A stretch of 64,000 nt of DNA from Liopterus haemorrhoidalis (taxonomy: Eukaryota > Arthropoda > Insecta > Coleoptera > Dytiscidae): the NCBI GenBank assembly GCA_963971575.1, contig OZ020611.1:48504007-48568006 (forward strand). Direction: 5' to 3'. This document shows, piece after piece, positions 33,701-43,076 of the stretch. Both the position numbers and the translations under genes were made by a program. The number at the start of each line of letters is the position of its first letter. Position 1 is the stretch's first letter. The notes under the pieces are model-generated. The model saw only the letters and a program-made list of their open reading frames with translations. It did not search any database and had not been told where the DNA came from.

Positions 33701-35589
33701 CAATATATTATTAACCTTTTATATATATATTTAAAAAAAAATCACTTGCTAACCCAGTTACTACGCCCATGCCCTAGTTGTAACTTATTTTAAATTTCCC
33801 GCTATACTGTATTTGATCAGTGTAAATCGTACTCGGTTCGCAGCGCTATCTACTTTTTTCTACTTTGAAATAGACCATAGATCTGGTTATTTTGGTTACT
33901 TTTATGGTGTGTTACTGACTTTAAATGTCAATTAAAAATATTCCTTACGCTGTAAAACCGACTTTAGGTTGATAAGATTATGATCATTATAATTAAGATA
34001 CAGTCTGTTTCAAACGGTTAGGCGGAACTAGATTTGGCAATCTAGTTACTTTCATCGTTTAAATCATACTTTTCGACCGTTTTGTTTAAGCTTTGTAAAT
34101 CATACTTACAATAAACATTTTTTGGTTAAGGTTAATATCATTTTAAAATGTCATTTTCTTTATATTATGATTTTTTGTGTCATTCTTAATACAAATTTCC
34201 CATTTATTTATTTTTTTGTCATTAAAATACGTAAAAAAATGACATATGTCATTCGTTTCCATGGTTTCATTGTTGGAATTTTAAATTTTGACATTTCAAC
34301 GTGAAAAATAAAATCATCCAAGCAAGGTCCCATCTCGTGACAACCTAAAAGAACGAAATTCCCATTTAGTTCCGCTTAACCGTTTGGAACAGACTGTATC
34401 ATTTTTCATTATGACATATGTCAAATGGATCGACATTTTAAACACGTGACATTTTTTAATACCAACATGACATACAGCTTCAAAGGTGCAAACTATTGAA
34501 AACAAAATTCCCTCTTAGTTTGTTCTTACAAAAGTGAACAGCTTATATTTTTATTATCTGTCTCATTTTGTAATACGAAACTAAAAGGGAAACTTCATTT
34601 TTTATGTTGTATATTTAAAATATCATCTTAGGGTGGTAATTCTGAAGTGACACCTTTCAAATATTTGACATGTCCATCACAATATTGACATGTCAATTTG
34701 TTATCTGACATATGTAGTTTTTGGTTGAATATAACCTCGATATAATAAAACTTAACCACAAATTTAAAAGCCAGATTACAAGTTCACATGTTTCCATAAA
34801 ATTATATTTACACCAAAACAGTCACCAAAGTAACCAGATCTAGTTTCGTATTACAAAATGAGACAGATTATACAAATATAGATCATGTCAGTGTTAAGGC
34901 ACAACCGTCAAATGGACATTTAAAATTGACAATTATAGGACAAGTATACTCTATTTTTTTAAAGAACGAAGTAGATGGCGCTGCGAACGCGGCCGGTTTC
35001 ACACTGTATCAAAATAAAGTTTATAATTTAATATTAAATAAATTTTGCGGTAAATACAAATTTGACGTTTCAAAATTAATGTTGTTGTTAAAATGTTAGC
35101 AAATGTACCTAGGTACTAAAGACCTTAGCAGATGATGTGCCTTATTTTCAAGGTCTTAATAAAAAAAAATACTGATGGACTTTTTGGTCATAATCTTCTA
35201 CAAATATTATTTGTTACAGGTCTGTAAAATTTCGCAGTACACAAAAAAGAAAAGTAGTTGTAGAGGAAGAAATTATTGACGATGATTCTGAAGAACCAGC
35301 TGAAAAAGAACAAAAACTAAATGAAACTGAAACAGACCCGCTTGTTGAATCCGTATCAAAAGAGGAAGTCCAGTCATCTTCATCTTCATCTACTAGTAAA
35401 AATAATACATGGAATCGTAGTGTTGGTGTTATGTCAAGAAAAAATTTAATTGGCTTAGTTAAAATTAAGAAATCTGAAGTTAAAGATCCCAACGAAGTGC
35501 CAAAAACTGATACAAATTCGACAGGATCCAAAGAAAAGGATGCTGTGACAAATTCTGTACTACTTGTCAGAAATCTGCAGTACTTGTAG
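29950..35589 (+). CDS. Yju2: Yju2/CCDC94 splicing factor (four exons), tail frameshifted
   Basis: Exons are 29950-29973, 30037-30249, 31596-31951 and 35220-35589; all three introns are gt-ag with gtaagt-type donors. The joined frame is 963 nt, 320 aa. It opens [17 protein letters not shown] and contains [20 protein letters not shown] and [20 protein letters not shown]. Cysteines 43, 46, 80 and 83 form the zinc site at the positions known for this family. [20 protein letters not shown] and a charged coiled-coil region follow. Yju2 is a step-1 factor of the spliceosome, in the nucleus, promoting branching chemistry. Exon 4 has the expected acidic, Ser-rich region and [14 protein letters not shown], but the frame stops at TAG (35587-35589). 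The conserved acidic tail GLSLLGAYSGSDSNDSD lies in another frame and ends at TGA 35655-35657. Introns 2 and 3 are full of transposons. Confidence 0.93.
30737..30771. repeat. (TA)n microsatellite in Yju2 intron 2
   Basis: About 15 TA units. AAAT-type retroposon tails lie nearby at 30505-30525 and 30615-30635. Confidence 0.9.
31107..31247. mobile_element. small hAT-like MITE in Yju2 intron 2
   Basis: Ends caatggcgtacgcagac and, reverse-complemented, cagtggcgtccgcaaag. The flanking 8-mers attataag and atcataac match at six of eight. A related fragment lies at 29403-29460 (catacgcagaggggg). Confidence 0.62.
32124..32580. pseudogene. rearranged second-type mariner fragment in Yju2 intron 3
   Basis: The left part (32124-32345) starts after TA with cgaggtatctaaattaagta, reads like a mariner 5' end and reaches an ATG-containing leader. 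The next part is inverted: minus-strand 32351-32554 encodes [20 protein letters not shown] then [13 protein letters not shown], the mariner HTH. The two pieces head toward each other, so the copy is scrambled. It belongs to a different mariner lineage from copies 1-3. Confidence 0.58.
32707..33000. mobile_element. TA MITE with agctgttcacttttgtaaga ends, intact copy (294 bp)
   Basis: The terminal repeats agctgttcacttttgtaaga then aca are inverted at both ends, with TA on each side. Interior marker: gatctggttattttggttac. The copy at 33016-34543 is the same element interrupted twice. Confidence 0.87.
33044..33877. mobile_element. TIR element (834 bp) inside the MITE
   Basis: Inverted ends tggtctatttcaaagtagaa then aaa, with TA duplicated (33042-33043 and 33878-33879). 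The MITE sequence acacactagatctgg is split at its TA. No coding capacity recognised. A truncated relative lies near 3310-3395. Confidence 0.87.
34001..34396. mobile_element. TA MITE, long form of ggcggaacta family (396 bp)
   Basis: Ends cagtctgtttcaaacggtta then ggcggaacta, and on the right the inverse with aagcggaacta. TA duplicated (33999-34000 and 34397-34398). The split host MITE resumes exactly as in the intact copy. Confidence 0.92.
34556..34868. mobile_element. related MITE with different ends (tctgtctcattttgtaatac)
   Basis: The inverted terminal repeat is 27 bp (tctgtctcattttgtaatac then gaaacta) and perfect. Its right interior holds the inverse of the gatctggttac block found in the 32707 family, so the two families share an inner segment but not their ends. 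A clean target duplication is not visible. Confidence 0.75.
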
Positions 35590-35659
35590 CAGAACCAACG
35601 AATGGTTTGTCTTTGTTAGGGGCGTACTCAGGGAGTGACAGTAATGATAGTGATTGATA

Positions 35660-36620
35660 TTGTTTTCTGTTTAGTTAGGTTTGTGTTAATATCAACAAAA
35701 AAATATGTGATAACACTAGTTAACACATATTTGTTTTCCTCAAAACAAAACCATATTTTTTAATTAATTTTGAGATACTAAATCGAATTTTATTTTTCAA
35801 AAAATTCGGTGTTATCTAGATTTTGAGATATAAAAAAAAAATATGTTAAGTGTGAATTTTCTCACATTTCAGGGTTTTTGTAGTTATTTAATAAGTGTCA
35901 GAAGTCAACAGAATGCTGGATGTCTAGGACATTTTTTTTTTTATATTCAAAATCAACAGTTTTTATGGTGATCATTATTATTATTCGTTATTTGAGTGTT
36001 AAGATCTTCCATTTAATTTTTTTTAAACTATATTCTTTATTCTCTAAGCCTTGCGGCGTTCAGGATATTAGCCATTAGCCATTACGAATAGAAATAGAAA
36101 AATCAAAAATAAAATAACGTACAAGTATTTAAAATTATTTTTGCCAAAATCATAACGAAATTTACAAAATAATATATGCCACTGTGTATAAAAACTGCTT
36201 AATATTTATTTTTTTAAAAAATCACTATACCGATCTATTTTAATAAGCGTTTCAAGATTATTCTTAAAAATCCAATAACTTACAATAATTTTTTTTATTT
36301 TCCAAAGTAATATTATCATGATTTTTAATGGGTTTATTGTTGTTTTGAATCCTGTGATGCCGGGATCAATTAAACGCCGGAAAAAAACGCCTTGCATTAA
36401 AAAAAAAAAAAAAACAATTATAGAATTTATTCTGAAATGTGAATATGCATGTAATATATTTTTCAGACTTTGGCTTCAGACTTTAGGACCTGTTCTCGGT
36501 CTGGAGTCACCAGGGAAATTAATAAGTCAAAATGAACATAATAAAATTTCTTATTTTTTATTTATTCGCTATCAAGATGAATAAATCTATCTGGAGTGAA
36601 ATGAAGCAAAACTGTTTGTT
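35660..36620. other. Yju2 3' flank, no further gene
   Basis: AT-rich. An aataaa at about 36107 is the nearest clear polyadenylation hexamer I see, but its use is uncertain. Confidence 0.35.
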
Positions 36621-36624
36621 GATA

Positions 36625-37370
36625 GACAGATGACAGATTAACATGCGACACTTTAACATGGACAGATTAACATGCGACAGATGAACATAGACACATTTAA
36701 ACACACGACAAATGAACACCGTGACATATTATCATAGCGACAGATTAACATAAGTCAATTGAACACACGACATTTGATCTCACATTTCATTTTTATTTTT
36801 TATTTACCCTAGCATATAAGTTCAGCGGTTGGCCAATGGTTGTTCAACAGTTGGCCAATGGTTGTTCATCGGTTGGTCATCATTTAGTCAGCGATTGGTC
36901 AACGGTTGGTCAGCGACAGAATACAGATTTGCAGATTTATTTATATAGATTTTCAAAATCAGATAATTATGAGAGAAATTATGTTTCGTAATTGAGATTT
37001 TTTTATATTTTTGTTTTGATCTATGAGATAACTTGGTATATATTGAACTTTTTGGTTATTTTAAACAATCTTATACTTTGGTATATCTCGATGTCGGTAG
37101 GTAAAAAAATGATTTCGTTCTAATAAGTTTGTTTATTAGTGAAGCGATTATAGGTACATTAGAACAAAAAAATAAAAATGAAATGTGAGATCGAATGTCG
37201 TGTGTTCAATTGACTTACGTTCATATGTCACTATGATAATATGTCGCAGTGTTCATTTGTCATGTGTTAAAATGTGTCTATGTTCATCTGTCGTATGTTA
37301 ATCTGTCGCATCTTAATCTGTCTCGTGTTTAAGTGTCGCATATTATTCTGTCGTATGTTAAAATGTCGTG
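36625..37370. mobile_element. second foldback-like element
   Basis: The left arm (36625-36802) is a run of 15-18-bp units of the form gacagattaacatgc. The right arm (37165-37370) is its inverse in the same unit order, ending internally with ctcacatttcatttttattt. The core has its own tandem repeat (36825-36925, ggttggccaatggttgttca). The architecture equals that of 8492-9418 with an unrelated unit. Confidence 0.72.
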
Positions 37371-37713
37371 GAACCATCCCGACCACGTGGTTTTCATACA
37401 GTGTCGTAAGTCGAGAAAACAACACTTTCTGCTCTATTTTACATTAAGGATTATTACTAACATCTGAAAAATTATAAAATCTCTTAGTACTTATAATAAA
37501 TAAATCTGATTAATACGCCTTATTTGGACTAAAACTGTTTTAAACAACTATTAAAATAATTTATTTTGTGTAAACTCTAATTGTAAAGTCCTGCGTGTTG
37601 ATACAGTTTTGACAAAACAAATTTTCACAAGCACATCGTGATGCAAAATATCTAGAGTAGACTTCTAAAACCTATTTAATTTTATGTACCTATAGAATAA
37701 AGATATATGTATA

Positions 37714-37994
37714 TTGTGTTCACTTTTTTTAGGACAAACCAGATCTAGGTATTTTGGTTACTTTTATAGTGTATCACTGATTTTAAATGTCATTAAAAAA
37801 ATTCTTACACTATAAAACAGACTTGAGATTTGTTGGTTATCATTTTTCATCATGATATATGTTGAATGTAATGACACATTAAGAAAGTAACATTTTTTAT
37901 CATTTGTTAATGCCAACGTGACATACAATTTCAAAGGTGCAACCTATTCAAATCAAAATTTCCTTTTAGTTTGTTTTTACAAAAGTGAACACAG
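37714..37994. mobile_element. diverged copy of the agctgttcac MITE
   Basis: 281 bp with TA on both sides. Ends ttgtgttcactttttttagg and inverse ctgtgttcacttttgtaaaa. It retains the agatctaggtattttggtta interior. Confidence 0.75.
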
Positions 37995-38408
37995 TAATTT
38001 GTAAGTTTTACTTCTGTTTTTACTGTACAAATTACTATTTTTGTATATATGGTTTTAATAAAGAATAAAATTATATTAAAATACAAACATTATTTTTAAT
38101 TTCAGAATATATCCTACAATCTATAGTCCCTAGATAAATGCTACATTTAGTTGTCAAAATCTAGTTCCGCTTAAGCCTGTAACGAATCGTTTAGACCGCC
38201 GGAGCAATGACTAGAACTTTCACAAACCACCCGTCCCGAGAACTTCTTTAAATGCATTCTAGCATTTTTTAGGGATTTTAAAGGGTACATTACAGTCAAT
38301 ATTTGTGAGAATTCAGACAATTGAAAATTAAAAATTTTACGTTTACAACACGTAACTTTAAAACATTTTGAATAAAACAATTCTTGACCGTATTTTATAG
38401 ATAAATAT

Positions 38409-38735
38409 ATAGGTATTTTTTGCATACCCTGTAAAAATTGTGAAGCCAAATATGTTGGTCAGAGTAAACGGTATTTAAAAACAAGACTAAAAGAACACGA
38501 GAACAACATTAGTAAAAATAAAATTAACAATAACAAAAGTAACAACTCTATTGTAGAACATGCCAACAATCTAAAACATCAATTTGACTTTCCTAATACA
38601 ACAATCCTGAATGTTGAACAAAATTTAACTAAAAGATTATTATTAGAAATGATTTATATTAAAAAAGACAGTTGTAATATTAATGCTAAAACTGACATAG
38701 ATAATTTAAGCAAAATTTATTATCTATATATATAA
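38409..38735 (+). pseudogene. GIY-YIG endonuclease end of a Penelope-like ORF
   Basis: The frame reads IFCIPCKNCEAKYVGQSKRY then LKTRLKEHENN, and later IVEHANNLKHQFDF and LLLEMIYIKK. This matches the C-terminal GIY-YIG nuclease of Penelope-like retroelements: a Cys-rich CKNC lead, YVGQ in place of the YIG triad, the R...H helix, the HA...H segment and the catalytic E of EMIYI. The reverse transcriptase that should precede it is missing, so the copy is 5'-truncated. The last codons (YYLYI then TAA) come from the inserted tandem-repeat element. Confidence 0.78.
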
Positions 38736-38736
38736 A

Positions 38737-40835
38737 ATCGTAACTAAGCTACCTACTCATAATCAACGCCCAGCCCAAACCACTGAACCTACAATCATGA
38801 AATTCGGCGAGTATATTCCCTCCATGACGTAAGCACCCACTAAGAACGGATTTTTCGAAACTCATCCTCTAAGTGGGTGAAAAGGGGGTTAAAAGGGGTA
38901 AAATATGGCTTCACGGTTTCCTTAATATCTCTTAGGTCCAATAAGATATCGACTTGGTTTTTGCTTACAAAGATTACTCATGTAAATATTAAAAAACTTA
39001 TTTCAGGATTTTGTTCTAATTGACCCCTAAAGGGGTGAGTCTACAATCAGGGTGAATTATAGAACCCTTCGCATCTTCTGTGTTTTTTGTGTTATAACAT
39101 TCCTTTTTGGCATATAGGTATCTTTTTAGAAAATTTAGAAAGTGTTTTGACCGTTTTTTTAAATTTCACCCCTAAAGGGGTAAATTGGTATATTTTATTC
39201 GATAGAATTTCGTCTAGATAAAGAAACATAAAATTCGGGGAGTATATTCCTTTTATGACTTAAGAACCCCCTAAGAAATAATTTTTTGAAATACGGCCTC
39301 TCAGGGGTTAAAAGGGGTGAAATGTGTTTTCACGGATTCCTCAGTATCTTTTAGGTCAAGAATATATCGCCTTGCTTTTGCTTACAAAGACTACCCACAT
39401 AAATGTTGAAAAACTTATTTTTCAGGATTTTGTACTAATCATCCCCTAAAGGTGTGAATCTACAATCAGGGTGAATTATGGAACCCTTCGCATCTTCTGT
39501 GTTTGTTGTGTTATAACATTTCTTTTAGGCATATAGGTGTCTTTTGAAAATATTTAAGTGTATTGACCTTTTTTTTTAAATTTCACCCCTAAACGGGTAA
39601 TTTGGTATTTTATATTCGATAGAATGTCGTCTAGACAGAGAAACATAAAATTCGGGGAGTATATCCTTTTTATGACTTAACAACCCCCTAAGAAATGATT
39701 TATGGAAATTCAACCCCTAAGGGGTGAAATGGGGTAAAATGTGTTTTCACGGATTCCTCCATATCTCACAGGTCCAATTATATATCGCCTTCATATTTGC
39801 TTCTAAATATTATCCATATAAATGTTGCAAAACTTATTTCAGGATTTTGTCCTATTCATCCCCTAAAAGGGTGAATCTACAATCAGGGAGAATTATAGAA
39901 CCCGACGTATTTCCTGTGTTTGTTGAGTTATTAAATTCCTATTTGGCATATAGATGTCTTTTTAAAATATCTCGATGGTTTTGATAGTTTTTCAAAATTT
40001 CACCCCTAAAGAGGTAAAAAGATATTTTTTATTTGATAGAACATCCCTTGGACATAGATACATGATGTTCGCAAAGTATATTCCCTCCATGAGGTAAGCA
40101 TACACTAAGACGGGATTTTTCGAAATTCAACCCCTAAAGGGTGAAATATAATTTCAAGGATTCTTAAATATCTCTACAGACCAATAAGATATCGTCTTGG
40201 TTTTTCTTACAAAGATTATCCATAAAAATATTGAAAAACTTATTTCAGGATTTGGTTCTAACCCATCCCTAAAGTGGTGAATTTCCGAACAGGGTTAATT
40301 ATACAACCCATCATATTCCCTGTCTTTGTTGAGTTATAAAATTCCTTTTGGCATATAGGTGTCTTCAAAATATCTTGAAATGGTATTGACAGTTTTTAAA
40401 ATTTCACCCTTAAGGGGTAAATGGGAATTTTGTATTCGATTGAACATCCCTTGCACATAGATAAATAAAATTCGTGAAGTATATTCCCTCCATGACGTAA
40501 GCAGCCACTAAGACGGGATTTTTCGAAATTCCACCCCTAAGAAGTGAAAAGGGGTGAAATGTGATTTCAAAGATTCCTCAATACCTCTTAGGACCAATAA
40601 GATATCGTCTTGGATTTTGCTTACAAAGATTACCCATACGAAAAACTTATTTCAGGATGTTGGCCGAATCAACCCCTATAGGGGTCTCTCCCTATAGGGG
40701 GGTGAATTATACAACCCTTCGTATTTCCTGTGTTTATTGAGTTATAACAATCCTTTTTTGGCATATCGGTGTCTTTTTAAAATATCTCGAAATGGTTTTG
40801 ACAGTTTTTAAAAATTTCACCCCTATAATTTTAAC
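38737..40835. repeat. ~415-bp tandem array, five units, inserted in the Penelope-like element
   Basis: Landmarks such as gaacccttcgcatcttctgt recur at about 39062, 39481, 39898, 40304 and 40711, a 405-420-bp period. The attcgg.gagtatattcc block recurs likewise from 38801. Each unit carries several cacccctaaaggggt-like inverted motifs. The array opens with tctatatatataaaatcg, a start often seen in Helitron/Helentron-type insertions. No terminal duplication was identified, so class is undecided. Confidence 0.85.
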
Positions 40836-41325
40836 TCTAATTTTTATAAATATCTTTGCAAGTAAGTGTAATAATGTTTAATTTTATATTTTATTTATTA
40901 TTAATTTTATATTTACCTTTTGTAATTTATTTTAACATACATGTACTTATTTTTAAGCTTTGAGAATGGTTCAGATAGAACCGAAACTAGTTAGCAAGTA
41001 AATAAATCTTTTTAAATATTTGACTAAATTTGCTTGTAATTATCGACCGAAACCCAAAAAATTTTATCTTTAAAACATTTTATTTATGGTTCATTGTTCA
41101 ATGTTATTATCTAATAACTTTGACAATTCCTTGAACAATCTTTTTACCCTTCTTCCTAGATTCAGATAAAAAAATAACGCAAATAATTGTTGTAAAATGT
41201 GTTTTCCTCAGTGTTTGATTGGTAACACTGAATCCCCTGTTCGACAACATTTTTTATTACTTTAACCCTCAAATTCCTAACACCGCCTAGATGTGAACAA
41301 AAATCTCCTTGAATAATAAACCATA
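40836..41325. other. Penelope-like 3' region and interior of the split TIR element
   Basis: Up to 41067 this is the 3' end of the Penelope-like element; from 41082 it is the interior of the surrounding TIR element. No gene. Confidence 0.5.
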
Positions 41326-41518
41326 AATAAAATATTTTTAAGTTACGTGTTGAAAACGTAAAATTTCTAATTTTCAATTGTCTGAATTCTCACAAATACC
41401 GACTATAATGTACCCTTTAAAATCCCTAAAAAATGCTAGAATGCATTCAAAGAAATTCTCGGGACGGGTGGTTTGTGAAAGTTTTAATCATTGTTCCGGC
41501 GGTCTAAACGATTCGATA

Positions 41519-41678
41519 CAGGTTTAAGCGGAACTAAATTTTGACAACTAGTAATTTTTATCGGTTAAATGAAGATTTTTGTTTAGTAAAAGCCAACTTC
41601 AAACCTAAAAAAAATAGCTCATGACAACTTAAGAAAATTAAAATACCATTTGGTTCCGCTTAAAGGTTTGGAATAGCC
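41519..41678. mobile_element. ggcggaacta-family MITE, short form
   Basis: Starts caggtttaagcggaacta after TA and ends ggttccgcttaaaggtttgg, then aatagcc before TA. The interior (agccaacttcaaacctaaaa) matches 11795-11970. Confidence 0.75.
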
Positions 41679-41680
41679 TA

Positions 41681-42124
41681 TAGTATTTTAATATGATTGA
41701 CAGACGAAAATATTATAACTTTTTTATGTTGCAATACTCTAGTGCTCCAATTTTTTTCCTTGGCCAAATAAATATTCTATGCTAATGTAGTGTCACTAAT
41801 GCTAAATTTGCATTCAAATTTAACCTAAAGTGTAATTTATTACCTGTAGACCTATAACCGGTAATCCCGCCCTGAGTCGATTCTGGGCAGGTAGTGCCAA
41901 AAGGGTTTATATATGCCAAAAGGTTTATAAGGGTGAAAGAAGAACAATATATTTTTTTTATTTTTGTATATTTACTAGTCAAGTATTACAATCCCGTTAG
42001 TTCTGTAAATGTTTTTTTTTTTTTTTTTTTTTTTGATGTGCAACGAAAGGCGAACATCCGTAATACGTCGCTTGCACTCAACTGATTGTTTTTAGCAAAA
42101 ATACGTGTAATTTTACTTAATCGG
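41681..42124. other. unassigned, with a 22-bp poly-T run
   Basis: No gene. The T-run at 42011-42033 may mark a retroposon tail on the minus strand. Confidence 0.35.
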
Positions 42125-42433
42125 CTTTTTTTAGTGTTTCTTATGCAGTCTTATGCCCATATTCACCTGATTTATCCCCTAACGACTGTTTTTAGTTTCC
42201 GAATATCAAACAAAAAATACGTGGACAGCGATTTTCATCACCTAAAGAAGCTGTTGAAGCCTTCGAAAACCATGTTTTTAAGATACCAACTTCAGAGTGG
42301 AAAAAAATGTTTCGAAAATTGGTTTGAACGCATGCAGAACTGTATAAATCTTAAAAGCAAATATTTTGAAAATAAAACGGTTTGTTCTAAAAAAATATTT
42401 TTCTTTCTTAGTTTAAAACTTAAAAGGCCCTCG
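42125..42433 (+). pseudogene. mariner 3' fragment
   Basis: The translation gives the region after the third catalytic Asp of the copy 1-3 mariner: DLSP-like remnant, FRISNKKYVDSDFHHLKK and KKCFENWFERMQNCINLKSK. The end aaaaggccctcg sits before TA and is the inverse of the family 5' terminus. Frameshifted and 5'-truncated. Confidence 0.78.
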
Positions 42434-42520
42434 TATGTAACGTAAATATGTCCTAAACATAAATCAGAACTTATGCCGATATCTGGAGTACAATCTTAAA
42501 AATGTTGGATTGATTTAAAT

Positions 42521-42590
42521 CAGTGGTGCGCAAACCGTGGGTCGGGACCCCCAGAGGGGTCGCGAGAATAATTTTCGGAGTCGCCAAATT
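42521..42590. mobile_element. isolated hAT-like terminus
   Basis: cagtggtgcgcaaaccgtgg followed by gtcgggacccccagaggggt is a typical hAT end. No matching right end was found before the satellite. Confidence 0.35.
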
Positions 42591-43050
42591 CAAAGAAATT
42601 TATATGACAATAAAAAATGTTTCTTCAATAAGTATCAGGTACCAGTAAAATAGTGAAATGAAATTTTATTCTTTATTAAAATAGAACCATATATTTTCAC
42701 GAAAACAACTGTCCGTATTAATACCTAATCAGAGCATACTAATACTAGCCTTTACTAACATCAGCGCGTAGATGCGATTCTGAACTGAACTGAACTATGG
42801 TGTTAAAACTTTTATAGAATTTTTATGATTTAAATTAAAGGAAGATTTAAATTAAATCTAAACGTAAGCGAAGTTATAATAAATTTGTTTTATTTTCTGA
42901 CTGGTCCGAATCCCATTACATTCAACTATAATTTTTATGATGGTTTAAAAGTTTAGTGCGCTATTTTAAAAAGGCGGCATTTTGATCAATGACGTCACTG
43001 GTACTCTTTTAAAAACACCCTGTAAGTGCAAATCCCAGAAAGAATTTCGT

Positions 43051-43076
43051 AGTCCTTAAGCGGTTAACCGCTTAAG
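43051..43076. repeat. 26-bp perfect palindrome at the left edge of the satellite
   Basis: tccttaagcggtt followed by its exact inverse. The right half is the normal unit motif aaccgcttaagga, so the left half is an inverted extra copy. At the right edge, cttaaggactaaattagtcc forms a smaller inverted junction. Confidence 0.93.

Larger units (their letters stand above)
33016..34543. mobile_element. second copy of the same TA MITE, split by two insertions
   Basis: It has the same ends as the 32707 copy and TA flanks (33014-33015 and 34544-34545). After removing the insertions at 33044-33877 and 34001-34396 with one TA each, exactly 294 bp remain, the length of the intact copy. Confidence 0.88.
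38370..41067 (+). mobile_element. Penelope-like element, 5'-truncated, with 14-bp TSD
   Basis: The duplication ctttaaaacatttt is perfect (38356-38369 and 41068-41081), and the joined flanks match the other arm of the surrounding TIR element. Inside are the GIY-YIG end of the ORF and, after a large tandem-repeat insertion, a 3' region with ggttcagatagaaccgaaac, reminiscent of the stem II plus GAAAC seen in Penelope-like 3' ends. Confidence 0.7.
38182..41516. mobile_element. TIR element split by a Penelope-like insertion
   Basis: The left arm (from acgaatcgtttagaccgccg to acacgtaactttaaaac, 38182-38369, resuming at 41082) is the inverse of 41280-41516. Without the insertion the element is about 620 bp with arms over 200 bp. 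TA and short pieces of ggcggaacta-type ends border both sides, so it may be a palindromic derivative of that MITE family. Confidence 0.6.

Noticed and set aside
35214..35531. 105-codon minus-strand ORF
   Set aside because: It is antisense to Yju2 exon 4, whose family motifs read on the plus strand.
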